A stretch of DNA of 64,000 bases from Eunapius fragilis (GCA_963681505.1 OY811985.1:4883683-4947682); one strand, 5' to 3'; shown: positions 1 to 12,016, numbered from the stretch's first letter. Numbers and translations are program-made. Notes: generated by a model not told the origin, from the sequence alone.

Positions 1-238
1 TAATATATGAATATGAATGTAATTGTACGCGCTGCTTCTCAGCCATTTAGATATCCTTGCATTACTGCTGGAGCTATATATGCCGTCTATATACACTTCG
101 TGTATAAGGCTTAATGAAATAAATATTTACTTTTAAACAGATGGCAGAAGCAACCAACTACAGCTTTGGGAGTCATTTCCCAAACTATATGTACAAAAAG
201 GGTGTGTGAAAACATTTCCTCAAATACACAACACATAA

Positions 239-399
239 ACACACAACTCACATGTGAGTTCAACACACACAAAAACAACACCAGTAAACAGGCACAGTCC
301 TGTACAAAACGGTATCTGTTTTTGTGCAGCACTGTGTCTGCTTCCAAGTGTTGTTTTTGTGTGTACATGCATGTGTTGAACTCACATGTGAGTTGTGCG
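239..399. repeat. Fold-back repeat in receptor intron, copy L
   Basis: Arms cacaactcacatgtgagtt (239 onwards) and aactcacatgtgagttgtg (ending about 399) are inverted, as are the adjoining cacacaaaaacaacac and gtgttgtttttgtgtg. The copy at 14338-14498 is intact and, by comparison with copy R, lies in the long intron between the last FN3 exon and the transmembrane exon. Confidence 0.7.
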
Positions 400-430
400 T
401 GTACATGTGTACGTGTTTACATGTTGTGCC

Positions 431-431
<1 letters not shown>

Positions 432-473
<42 letters not shown>
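432..473. repeat. (TG)n microsatellite
   Basis: About twenty uninterrupted TG units. The corresponding tract in the right copy (14531-14572) is broken by TA and AC interruptions, so the left one has expanded or been homogenised since duplication. Confidence 0.9.
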
Positions 474-477
<4 letters not shown>

Positions 478-1193
478 AATAGAACACACGCGTAGGCCTA
501 CGTGTATAGGCACAAAAAAGCATGCGCGCGCAGTCAAAAACGCGCACACATGCTCAAAACCAAGCGATATAACACACACACACACATGCACACACACAAA
601 TCGATAGTATAAAATACATAGAAGGAATGAACAGAAAAGACCCGTACCATGGTACAACCTCAACGAATTTCATAAAAATGTTCGCCATTTACGCGCGCAC
701 CCCATATACGAATGTTGCTAGGCGCCTGACGATAAATTGTTGAAACCTGCCTTAATACCCCTGCCCTAATACCCCTGAGTGATCGAGTCAAAATAATCAA
801 TCACTGCAAAAAAAAAAAATGCATTCGTATGTCAAAGTAATAATACCTCACGGCAGGTATAATAAAAATACTTTTCTTTTTTTTTTTGGGGGGGGGGGGG
901 GGGGGTCATTGGAACACTGCATGCAGTGCAGGTAGGGTTGTACTTTATAGCCGTGCAGTTTCTTTATCTCCCAAACTGGCTATAAAGTACATTTGATGCC
1001 TAGGGCTGCATGCAAATTGTGTGAAACAAGACAATAATACATCACTACAAGATAACAGTGCAAGTACAATACAACTTAAAATAATAATTTTAAAGGCTTT
1101 CCTACGCCACATCAGTTATAATGTGGGCCAGAATAGGTACATCAAATACTATTTTGGCAGAAGATTAATTATTGTAAACATTATGTCCGTTAC

Positions 1194-4100
1194 CTGAATT
1201 TTGTCCTGACAGGAGAAGTACTGTACCATTGTAAGTTTGTCCCATCACACTGACCACAGCTGCTACATTAAACTGATAATCCTGAGGATTCGGTGTGCTA
1301 ATAACTCCTTGCGTGACATCTCCCATAAAGAACTGGCTATAAAGTACATTTGATTGTCTTTCTCTGCCTCTGGTCCAGTAATACACATTGTACCCAACAA
1401 GGGTTCCATCTGAAGGAATTGAAATACCTACCCAAGACACTTGGACAGTAGTTGTATTGTAGGCTGTCACAGAGATCCTTGTCACATTGGCTGTGGATTA
1501 GAGTTGATAATATTATGAATCTTCAGCCATGCCATGCAGCACAAGTTCCATAATTTAAATGTGAGGGAGCCATATTATATAATGTGGACATTTTATGATA
1601 AAACCAGGTTTGGGCTATTTTCAGTAAAACCACTATACAATAGCAAACCCACATTCCTTCCGAGCTGAATGACCCATTGAATGCATGGAATCTCTTCTAA
1701 AATATAGACTGGCGTGAAACTACTGGGAAATTGGTCTGACTTTCATCATCTGCAATATCGATTAAGTAAAAATCAATGATCTGCAGATTCCGATAGCAAC
1801 AGGACTGCTTGCAATTTTGACGCTGGAGAGATTATAGATGCTCCTTCGTTCAGTTTTACGTGTTTTTAACCCTTAAGGTTACCAAACTTTGGTATGGACG
1901 AGTGTAAAGGGTTCATAGTGTGTAAAAATAGAATTAAATACAGAACTGATTTAGCAATGTGTCAAAGGACGTGGGTTGTTCAGCTTGGAGGATATGTGGG
2001 TTTGAAATTGATGCTGTTCTATACAGTTTTATTGAAAAAGCACGTGCAAGCCTGGTTTTGTCATAAAACATCCCATACATAATATAGTGCTGTATTAAGT
2101 CATACTCACGAATGAATGCAGTGCTGGCTTGTAGGGAAGCTGGCTGCCCCGGTCCTATTATAGTCCAAGCTCTAATGTTGAACAGGTACATTGTGGACAC
2201 ATTTAACCCAGACACTATTGCCAATTGTTCGGTCACGTTGGCTGTTGGCAACAATCCTGACATCACCTGGTACTGTGTCACTACTCCATTAGGCATTAGG
2301 GGTGGCTGCCACTGAAGGGTAATAGTTGTGAAGGTCCTCTGAAGAATTTTTACACTTGCAACAGGCCCTGGAACTGAATTGAGGGATGTGCAGCAAAGTT
2401 ATACAGTCATAAGCATTTCAAACCCTTTTAACATGTGACATCATGCATAACCTCAAGCCAAAGGTGCTGTTTAGCATTTCAACCTCTTTACGTATGGCAT
2501 CATACACAGCATCAAGCCAAAGGTGCTAACCAGTCTATAGGGCTGGCTTGAAACCATTAGAGAGAGAGCAGATGCAAGGGTCAAATTCATACTTGATGAG
2601 ATTTTTGAGGACAGTATGTTATAGTCACATGTAGTATGTGTAGCTGATGATCGTGATTGCTTTCTGTTATTGGCACCAGGCAGTGATACATTAAGATGAA
2701 CAGATATCAATGATATGCCAAGCAAAGATCGCAATGATTTAAAAAGAGATGAAAGACTTAAAACTAAGGCTGAAGGAACTGAAACTGGTGCCATGAAAAA
2801 GTAGGAAGGATTGCGTTTGGTTTTTCAGCCGAACAGTGCTAGCCTGACAACATAGTCTGGAACTAGTGTAAATAGGTACTGAATGTAATGAAGCTTTGGA
2901 GCTTATACAAAACTCGTATACATCTGATGATCCAATTTAAACTGTAGCATGAGACCAGAAATACAATGCAGAAAATCCATCAGCTGCATGTGACAGGTTC
3001 TACACTACCAAGTCTTCCAGTTTACAAAATTCAAAAGCAATTTTATTTACAAAAACTAAATGAAGATTTGATTGATACAAAAGATCTCAAATGATCATGG
3101 CAAATATCCTTGTGGAATGAAGATAAATTGTTTCTGTTGCAACTAACATTGATGGCTTGTAATGACATCAATCAATACATAATGTACATGTATGTGCGTA
3201 ACAAGCAATAATATAAATGTGTAGTCTGATGAGGTGGAAGGTCACAATAATGTGATAATGGAAACAAGTCTATTAAGGACAGTTCTTAAGGATGGTTCTG
3301 GATGCCCTGCATGTGACAGGTGTATATTGGCATGTTTTGTACGCCATTATCTATTAACTATTGACATGATATTGCCTAACACAGCACACATATTCCAAAA
3401 TGTCTTACCGTCCTGAGCTGTGGTGACATTGACAGGGTAGCTGGAGCCATCCACGTTTGTCCTGGCAGACACAATAATAAAATACATGGTGTATGGCCTC
3501 AGCGCAGTCAGGCTGACATTTGTGTTGGTGACACTGATGATGCTCCAAGGAGCACTGTTACCAGGTGTGTAGCTGACTGTGTATCTCCGCAGTATCCCAT
3601 TCAACCGAAGTGGTGGCTGCCATTTAGCAAAAATAGAAGTGGATGTGATATTGTATACTGTCACATTTATGGGTGCAGATGGTGCTGCAAAATGAGGAAA
3701 CAACAGTTTTATTGTGCACTGAATAAAGAGCAAAACTTATATGCGAGTTTATCTAGAGCAACACAATAAAAGGTCTCAGAAATGCAGAAACCTATTCCTT
3801 AATTTTTTTATAAGGCTATCGAAAATGATTCTATTTGTAAATCAACTGCTGTCTACAATTCAGCTGTCTACAATTCAGCTGACTTGAGATCAAAAAACTA
3901 ATAACTAAATGGAACATGACATAACTAAACCATGGATACCTGCTTCTCCGGTTTGCCTAGTGACAAGAGCTGAAGGGCTTCCCTGTCCCACTGATGCATT
4001 AGCAGTCACATAACAACTATATTGTGTGTATGGGCTAAGTCCACTCAGTGTAGCAGCCAGTGTTGTCCCATTCACTACAGATCTAATGGTGGGCACATTT

Positions 4101-7100
4101 GGTCCAATCATTAGCTCTGGATATGATTGATTAGCAGAAGTGTTGCAGTACACAGAGTAACCAGTGATGATACCATTCCAAGGTATGGGTACAGACCAAC
4201 TAGCAGACAGCTGAGATGGTGAACCAGCAACAGGAGACAAAGAGAAGTTCTGAGGCGATGAGGGGACTGAAAATAGATCATTCGTGATTCTAAACAGTTG
4301 GAACATGATATTATTTACTCTTAGGTGATGATGGAACTGAAAATGAATATTAATAGCGATATTATACTAAAAGCAGATGTTAGGATAGCATGTTTATTTG
4401 ATTTTGGATTTAAGCAATGGCATAACAGTCTAACAGGTTACCTGATTGAGCAGTAAGTATTGTAAATACAGCTGATGGATTTCCTTTTCCCACTGACGTA
4501 TTAGCAGTCACATAACAACTATATTGTGTGTATGGGCTGAATCCACTCAGTGTAGCAGCCAGTGTTGTCCCATTCACTACAGATCTAATGGTGGGCACAT
4601 TTGGTCCAATCATTTGCTCTGGATATGATTGATTAGCAGAAGTGTTGCAGTACACAGAGTAACCAGTGATGATACCATTCCTAGGTATGGGTACAGACCA
4701 ACTAGCAGACAGCTGAGATGGTGAACCAGCAACAGGAGACAGAGAGAAGTTCTGAGGTGATGATGGAACTGAAAATAAATCATTCCTGATTATAATCAGT
4801 TGTAACATGATATAATTTACTCTTAGGTACATGTGCGATTACAGTATAACATAATAGCATTGACACTTAAAGCGTGGATATAAGTTACCTGACTGAGCAC
4901 TTAGAGTTGTGAGTATAGCTGAAGGGCTTCCCTGTCCCACTGATGTATTAGCAGTCACATAACAACTATATTGTGTGTATGGGCTGAGTCCACTCAGTGT
5001 AGCAGCCAGTGTTGTCCCATTCACTACAGATCTAATGGTGGGCACATTTGATCCAATCATTTGCTCTGGAAATGATTGATTAGCAGAAGTGTTGCAGTAC
5101 ACAGAGTAACCAGTGATGATACCATTCCTAGGTATGGGTACAGACCAACTAGCAGACAGCTGAGATGGTGAACCAGCAACAGGAGACAGAGAGAAGTTCT
5201 GAGGTGATGATGGAACTGAAAATAGTGATATTATGCTAAAAGCGCATGTCAGGATAGCATGTTTAATAGATTTTGGAGTTACGTAATGGCAAAGAGGTTA
5301 CCTGATTGAGCAGTAAGTATTGCAAATATAGCTGATAGATTTCCTTCTCCCACTGATGTATTAGCAGTCACATAACAACTATATTGTGTGTATGGACTGA
5401 GTCCACTCAGTGTAGCAGCCAGTGTTGTCCCATTCACTACAGATCTAATTGTGGGCACATTTGATCCAATCATTTGCTCTGGATATGATTGATTAGCAGA
5501 AGTGTTGCAGTACACAGAGTAACCAGTGATGATACCATTCCTAGATATGGGTACAGACCAACTAGCAGACAGCTGAGATGGTGAACCAGCAACAGGAGAC
5601 AGAGAGAAGTTCTGAGGTGATGATGGAACTGAAAATAAATCATTCCTGATTTTAATCAGTTGTAACATGATATAATTTGCTCTTAGGTACATGTGCGACT
5701 ACAGTATGACATAATAGCATTGGCATTTAAAGCATGGATATAAGTTACCTGACTGAGTACTTAGAGTTGTGAGTATAGCTGAAGGGTTTCCCTGTCCCAC
5801 TGATGTATTAGCAGTCACATAACAACTATATTGTGTGTATGGGCTGAATCCACTCAGTGTAGCAGCCAGTGTTGTCCCATTCACTACAGATCTAATGGTG
5901 GGCACATTTGATCCAATCATTTGCTCTGGATATGATTGATTAGCAGAAGTGTTGCAGTACACAGAGTAACCAGTGATGATACCATTTCTAGGTATGGGTA
6001 CAGACCAACTAGCAGACAGCTGAGATGGTGAACCAGCAACAGGAGACAGAGAGAAGTTCTGAGGTGATGATGGAACTGAAAATAAATCATTCCTGATTAT
6101 AATCAGTTGTAACATGATATAATTTACTCTTAGGTACATGTGCGATTACAGTATAACATAATAGCATTGACATTTAAAGCGTGGATATAAGTTACCTGAC
6201 TGAGCACTTAGAGTTGTAAGTATAACTGAAGGGCTTCCCTGTCCCACTGATGTATTAGCAGTCACATAACAACTATATTGTGTGTATGGGCTGAGTCCAC
6301 TCAGTGTAGCAGCCAGTGTTGTCCCATTCACTACAGATCTAATGGTGGGCACATTTGATCCAATCATTTGCTCTGGATATGATTGATTAGCAGAAGTGTT
6401 GCAGTACACAGAGTAACCAGTGATGATACCATTCCTAGGTATGGGTACAGACCAACTAGCAGACAGCTGAGATGGTGAACCAGCAACAGGAGACAGAGAG
6501 AAGTTCTGCGGTGATGATGGAACTGAAAATAGTGATATTATGCTAAAAGCACATGTCAGGATAGCATGTTTAATAGATTTTGGAGTTACGTAATGGCAAA
6601 GAGGTTACCTGATTGAGCAGTAAGTATTGCAAATATAGCTGATGGATTTCCTTCTCCCACTGATGTATTAGCAGTCACATAACAACTATATTGTGTGTAT
6701 GGACTGAGTCCACTCAGTGTAGCAGCCAGTGTTGTCCCATTCACTACAGATCTAATGGTGGGCACATTTGGTCCAATCATTTGCTCTGGATATGATTGAT
6801 TAGCAGAAGTGTTGCAGTACACAGAGTAACCAGTGATGATACCATTCCTAGGTATGGGTACAGACCAACCAGCAGACAGCTGAGATGGTGAACCAGCAAC
6901 AGGAGACAGAGAGAAGTTCTGAGGTGATGATGGAACTGAAAATAGTGATATTACGCTAAAAGCACATGTCAGGATAGCAATGCATAGCATGTTTAATAGA
7001 TTTTGGAGTTACGTAATGGCAAAGAGGTTACCTGATTTAGCAGTAAGTATTGCAAATATAGCTGATGGATTTCCTTCTCCCACTGATGTATTAGCAGTCA

Positions 7101-8377
7101 CATAACAACTATATTGTGTGAATGGACTGAGTCCATTTAGAGTAGCAGCCAGTGTTGTCCCATTCACTACAGATCTAATGGTGGGCACATTTGATCCAAT
7201 CATTTGCTCTGGATATGATTGATTAGCAGAAGTGTTGCAGTACACAGAGTAACCAGTGATGATACCATTCCTAGGTATGGGTACAGACCAACTAGCAGAC
7301 AGCTGAGATGGTGAACCAGCAACAGGAGACAGAGAGAAGTTCTGAGGTGATGATGGAACTGAAAATAAATCATTCCTGATTTTAATCAGTTGTAACATGA
7401 TATAATTTGCTCTTAGGCTACAGTATGACATAATAGCATTGGCATTTAAAGCATGGATATAAGTTACCTGACTGAGCACTTAGAGTTGTGAGTATAGCTG
7501 AAGGGCTTCCCTGTCCCACTGATGTATTAGCAGTCACATAACAACTATACAGTGTGTATGGGCTGAGTCCACTCAGTGTAGCAGCCAGTGTTGTCCCATT
7601 CACTACAGATCTAATGGTGGGCACATTTGATCCAATCATTTGCACCGGATATGATTGATTAGCAGAAGTGTTGCAGTACACAGAGTAACCAGTGATGATA
7701 CCATTCCTAGGTATGGGTACAGACCAACTAGCAGACAGCTGAGATGGTGAACCAGCAACAGGAGACAGAGAGAAGTTCTGAGGTGATGATGGAACTGAAA
7801 ATAAATAATTCTTTTGATTCTAATCAATGGGAACATGATATTATTTACTCTGAGATACATATATGTGAGCATAAGCATTCAGTGTCCTTGTAGTCTACAG
7901 CATTACATAATAACATTTCATTTTAAAGCATGGGAATGCTGGCTAAGAATTGTGATTAGAGCAGTTTAAACTTTAAGCGTACTTACATTGTTGGAGTATC
8001 AATTATATATATTAATGATTTTCTTTTTTAAAACATGCGTTGCTTAATGTTACCTGATTGAGGTGTTTGCTTAGTAAGCATATTTGAAGGATTTCCTTCT
8101 CCCACTGATGTATTAGCGGTCACATAACAACTATATAGTGTGTATGGGTTGAGTCCACTCAGTGTAGCAGCCAATGTTGTCCCATTCACTACAGATCTAA
8201 TGGTGGGCACATTTGGTCCAATCACTTGCTCTGGATATGATTGAGCATAAGATGTGTTGCAATACACAGTGAATGCTGTAATCGTTTGATTGATATCTGG
8301 TTCTTCCCATGATGTAAGGAGTTGAGTTGGAAGATCAGAAACAGTTGAAATCGTAAATTTTATAGGTGATGGGATTG
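1194..8377 (-). CDS. FN3-repeat receptor gene, copy L (3' end outside window)
   Basis: Thirteen minus-strand exons, each one fibronectin type III domain, can be read in gene order from 8054-8377 through 7468-7794, 7032-7358, 6609-6935, 6196-6522, 5749-6075, 5302-5628, 4889-5215, 4442-4768, 3940-4266, 3409-3684 and 2110-2373 to 1194-1490. All enter and leave in phase 1 with consensus splice sites. Nine exons (3940-7794) are 327 nt and nearly identical; their domain has a W in strand B, the motif ITGYSVYCNTSANQS, and SPYTQYSCYVTANTS near the end. Each carries several N-glycosylation sequons and a conserved Cys pair. The other four are divergent FN3 domains. By homology to copy R the membrane and tail exons should lie just left of base 1. 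A possible 25-nt phase 0-to-1 exon (8544-8568) may precede the first FN3 exon; the signal peptide is not found. The role as a surface receptor is inferred from copy R. Confidence 0.8.
3940..7794 (-). repeat. Nine-exon tandem array of near-identical FN3 exons
   Basis: Nine 327-nt exons plus flanking introns are repeated with spacings of about 413, 423, 436, 447 or 502 bp. Intron types recur in an ordered way: the blocks 4442-5302 and 5749-6609 each contain two exons with matching introns, so the array seems to have grown in two-exon units of about 860 bp. Exon start is always (G)TT CCA TCA TCA or close to it, and exon end is ...TCA G before gtaacc. Identity is high across exons and introns alike, which fits recent unequal crossing-over or gene conversion. 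Confidence 0.85.
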
Positions 8378-8957
8378 CTGTATCGAAATAGAGGGAAAGA
8401 CATTGCCATATATCCCACATGGCATTTACTACAGTGTCGCAGGGTTATACGCAAGCATGACTCTCAGTCCTCAAAAGGTGTGTAAGTGTAATGGGATTGC
8501 CCACGTCTCATTAAATTAATGCGTATGAAGATAAATAACTTACAATACTGTGCTTCAACAGTGATGATCTGAAATTCTATCCAGGAATAAATATACGGAT
8601 GTGTCATAAGTACAGTTATTAGGCACATGACTGCACTGCTTATTAACACACCATTCTCCGAAATAATTTTGATGACAAGTAAAAAAAAAAAGTTATAGTA
8701 CACACCTGACCCTGTATAGTGTGTGGAATGTGAGCGTGTTTACCCCCTACACACATCCACGTATTTTCTGCACTTACTATTGAACTGAATTAGTAGGAAC
8801 AAGAGAAGCTGCATTACTGGCGATATCTGTACAAGAGCGTTCGAAAAGTTACGAGGCGCATCGATTGCGTCATTAAAATATATATGCAGTGCATGGTAAC
8901 TTTTTTTCTTCTTCTTCTCTTATCAAATGCCAGTAATACACAAATTCAATACGTCAT

Positions 8958-8984
8958 CCCCCCCCCCCCCCCCCCCCCCCCCCC
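8958..8984. repeat. Poly-C tract
   Basis: About 26 consecutive C, one of roughly a dozen G or C homopolymers of 14 nt or more in this window (others near 888-905, 11018, 14959, 28757, 28797, 29708, 35297, 42722, 46283, 51213, 51547 and 51798). Confidence 0.9.
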
Positions 8985-9183
8985 TACCCACCCACCGCCT
9001 CCTTCCTCCCTCCCTGGCAACGGCAATCATGTACCTGGCATGACTTGAGCGGTGGCATCCCAAAGTAGGTTATATCCAAGGCTGCAACCTGCGTATATAC
9101 TATATAAAACGTAAATCGAGAGTGCGCGTAAAGTACTGGCTGTATAGCTAAGCCTCACCTGATAAGCGGATTGACTTTGTTAT

Positions 9184-9412
9184 ATTAGTGTTACACTGCG
9201 TAAAAAAACGGGTTTACGCAAGCGGTAAACACGATGTAAACATGAGGTAAAACTCAGGTTTACACATATTTACTTATGTTTACAACGAAGTAAACCTGAT
9301 GTTTACGCTATAGTGTAAATGTGGTAAAGGCTTGGTTTACGCGTGTTTACATATCGCAAATATGATGTCAAATGTTACATTTGGTATAGCTTTACACTTC
9401 CTCGTAAAAGTC
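9184..9412. promoter_or_regulatory. Dense cluster of GTAAAC/GTTTAC motifs upstream of receptor copy L
   Basis: About 230 bp contain some fifteen copies of GTAAA or its complement TTTAC, many as GTAAAC/GTTTAC, in alternating orientation. GTAAACA is the core forkhead (FOX) recognition site. The cluster lies on the 5' side of receptor copy L, roughly 0.8 kb beyond its first confident exon. Either a FOX-responsive element or a short decayed inverted-repeat array would explain it; function is unproven. Confidence 0.4.
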
Positions 9413-9638
9413 AGATCTATATTTGGCACTATTGAGTGTGACAGCTTTTATTTTTAGATCTACAGCTAGCTAGCTACTCTTAATTTTAATTCATCACTTC
9501 AAATTGGTTAGCGTTGTGATGAATTGCAAAAACAAATAGTAGTAAATAGTAGTATAGTAGCATTCGCTGTTATGCATAATCAGTAGGCTTTCATAGTTTG
9601 TGCAGGTACACCTACTGATATATTTCATCGCGTATACG

Positions 9639-9893
9639 ATGTCAAAGTCTTGTAGGATTTGTGACAGTGTTTTGTCTCGTACACATTATGTCGCACTTTT
9701 TTCAAGGGAATCTTTGCAATCAGATCTTGCAAACAGGCTCAGCAAGGTTGCCGATGTCCCAGTGGCTTCTGAGGATGGTTTGTCCAGGTTCATTTGCATA
9801 CCTTGCAAAAACAAACTTGCTTCGCGCGGAACGGTATACGGAAAGGTTTACAAGCTAAGTATACGATTACGTTGGCCAGCGCATGCGCACTAA
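9639..9893 (+). CDS. Small ORF with ZAD-like Cys4 module
   Basis: An 84-residue ORF starting MSKSCRICDSV has a CxxC pair near the N-terminus (CRIC), a hydrophobic middle with ALFS, and a second CxxC pair about 55 residues later (CIPC) after the stretch DGLSRFI. That order resembles the ZAD/treble-clef modules that sit at the start of zinc-finger proteins, but a ZAD of insects is not expected here. The last twenty residues look like read-through of the exon, and the reading breaks up before the retroelement remnant at 9951. It may be a first exon, a captured gene fragment or part of the neighbouring transposon. I do not recognise a specific gene. Confidence 0.4.
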   Translation: MSKSCRICDSVLSRTHYVALFSRESLQSDLANRLSKVADVPVASEDGLSRFICIPCKNKLASRGTVYGKVYKLSIRLRWPAHAH

Positions 9894-9950
9894 CATAGTG
9901 GCAATAGGTACCAGGCCGTTTTAATTGACGGCCTGGGGACGAGGCTAGAT

Positions 9951-10820
9951 TTGGCCGATTGTAAAAAAGAGGAGTTCGTTCTTCGAAAAGCGGGGGAGTG
10001 GGGGGGGTGCTGTATACTACAGGTCAATACCCATAAGGGTCTGTACAGGTATACACGCATACCTTTTGGTGTGGTATCGGCTCCGGCTTTGTTTCAGAAA
10101 ACCATGAATGTTATTCTTCAGGGCATGAAACACGTTATGTGTTACATTGATGACATTCTGGTAACCGGTTCAACTGAAAAGGAGCATTTTATCCAGTTAG
10201 AGGAGGTTTTGAAGCATTTACAACATCATGGTCTTAAGGTTAAAAGGATAAATGTGCCCTATTTCAAGATTCTGTTCAGTATCTTGGGCATAAAATTGAT
10301 GCCTCTGGAATCCATACCACAGATAGTAAGGTTGAGGCAGTAAAAAACGCTCCTGCACCTAAAAATGTCCAAGAATTGAGGTCGTTTCTGGGATTGTTGC
10401 ATTATTATGGAAGGTTTATTCAGCAATTATCGACATTATTACAGCCACTGAATGAACTCTTGAAGAGTAATAGAAGATGGAAATGGACTTCAGAGTGCAT
10501 TTGTTATAGCAAAGGAACGTTTGGTGTCTGCTCCAGTACTTGCACATTATGATCCAAGCTTACCATTAAAACTTGCTGGTGATGCTTCCGCTTATAGTAT
10601 CGGGGCAGTAATATCTCACACTTACCCAGATGGAGAGGAAAGTCCCATAGCTTTCGTTTCTCGGACACTTTCTGCAGCTGAACTTAGCTATTCTCAAATT
10701 GAAAAGGAATCCTTATCTCTAGTATATGGTGTAAAGAAATTCCCCCAATACTTGTATGGTTGTAAGTTTGTCCTGGTTACTGATCATATAAGCCCCTGGT
10801 CGTTAGTTCGTACAGCATAA
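9951..10820 (+). pseudogene. Ty3/gypsy-type retrotransposon pol remnant (RT to RNase H)
   Basis: The first block reads as reverse transcriptase, with the palm motif RIPFGVVSAPALFQ and the catalytic YIDD at about 10147-10158. It stays open to 10343 but its sense ends near 10240, where a frameshift moves the family-like reading to another frame (10340-10480, including an ELRSFLGL-like stretch). A further frame change follows, then an RNase H-type block at 10521-10790 with DASAYSIGAVISH and PIAFVSRTLS. No gag, protease, integrase or LTRs are seen. It is a decayed fragment of a host LTR element. Confidence 0.85.
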
Positions 10821-11349
10821 TTCTCCTCAATAGAACTGAATGGATGAACCATGAAATAGCTTGAATTTAGACTATGAGACGGGATTTACAACCAATTTTT
10901 TGCTCCATCAAGCAATGAAGTTGGACTAGCCCCTCAATTCGTGCACGCACATTTGCTTCTAATATCATACACTATAAGTATCTATGGTGTATTTTCTATA
11001 TGCCTATATATTACTTGGGGGGGGGGGGGGGAACTCCATCTTCAATGAAATTGTATTATGCATGATGTAGTCATGCAGGGATAATGTATAATATAATTAT
11101 ATGGGATCGTGGCAACGAAAAGAAGCATAAAAATTTTCCAGGAAAGAGCATCAAAGTTGACGCGTGCAATTAAAATGTACGCATAATTAAAAAATTCAGG
11201 CCACTGTAACTCCATGATGTACAGACTAATTTCAAGTGCTAAAGAAAGAAGTTGTAGAGGACATAGCTGACTCTTTGAATATGAAATAATTTGAAAACTT
11301 GAAAAAATATGCACTAGGTTCCTTTTTGCAGCCACCGTATATAATTATA

Positions 11350-11562
11350 CAGGGTGATTGGAAAGTCGCGCAAAATGGTATATAACTCCAGAATTGAACA
11401 TTTAAATAAACTGAGCAGTAACTTTTAAAACCACTAATTAATAACTTTATATTAATTACTGGCATATTTTCTGGTTCAATAGCATAATTTTTCAATGCTC
11501 ATCTATGGAGTTTTACCAGTTCTACCAATTCAAAGATTTTGCACGACTTTCCAATCACACTG
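11350..11562. mobile_element. MITE with 29-bp terminal inverted repeats
   Basis: The ends CAGGGTGATTGGAAAGTCGC and GCGAC(T/G)TTCCAATCACACTG-type complement match over about 28 bp with two mismatches. The element is 213 bp, non-coding and AT-rich, and is flanked by TATA on both sides (11346-11349 and 11563-11566), giving a TA or TATA target duplication as for Tc1/mariner relatives. Confidence 0.8.
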
Positions 11563-11566
11563 TATA

Positions 11567-11763
11567 TGGGACAGTGTCTATCAATGATTTTCCGTGAACT
11601 CCAAAGAGCTTCTATCAAATGGTCGTTACTCATCCAAAATTGGGAAGTTATTAAGCACTGAATTTATAATTAGCCATGCAAGCGTTACTTTTCTTCTTTT
11701 GCTTGTCCTGGAAATTTTTAAAAAGTGTCACAAAGGTGCATGATTATGCTGGACACTGTCCCA
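11567..11763. mobile_element. MITE of the TGGGACAGTGTC family, copy 1
   Basis: Ends TGGGACAGTGTC and GACACTGTCCCA are exact inverted repeats, and the flanks are TATA-rich. The interior shares text with 13573-13798 and 49264-49505, for example ATCAAATGGTC, AATTTATAATTAGCCAT and the stretch TTGCTTGTCCTG. It abuts the MITE ending at 11562, separated only by TATA. Confidence 0.8.
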
Positions 11764-12016
11764 TATATATATGTGCATAGTGCTAGAAAAGGGAACCATT
11801 TAATAATTAAATCTAATATATAGTGTGACTGGTACATCCAAGGCAGAAGAATTGTATAGCGTAGTAGGACGACGGAAAATTGAGTAGATGCATGGCGAAA
11901 TCTAAAACAGCAAGGAAGTTGACTCATTTAGCCAAATCATAGAGTATATAAACTTTAATGTTTCGCCAAAGAATTATATGCATGTCGGACTATATATTAC
12001 AAGCAGAAAATGCAAG

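Larger units (their letters stand above)
1..8377. repeat. Left copy of segmental tandem duplication (partner about 14,100-20,470)
   Basis: From base 1 the sequence is nearly identical to that from about 14,095, including introns, microsatellites and poly-G runs. Exons 1194-1490, 2110-2373 and 3409-3684 correspond to 15201-15497, 16100-16363 and 18224-18499. The offset is about 14.0 kb and becomes 14.8 kb after an 844-bp insertion in the right copy. Homology runs off the left edge of the window. Inside the FN3 array one-to-one correspondence is lost because exon number differs. Confidence 0.9.

Noticed and set aside
111..663. Overlapping Cys/His/Thr-rich ORFs, duplicated at 14,210-14,789
   Set aside because: They arise from TG/CA repeats and the fold-back; the conservation reflects the segmental duplication and not coding.
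2471..2794. Minus-strand ORF starting like an FN3 exon (VPSALVLSLSS), conserved at 16,514-16,810
   Set aside because: The acceptor looks good, but the FN3 landmarks (Trp, Tyr-x-x-x-Tyr) are absent and no donor in phase 1 was found. At most it is a decayed exon.
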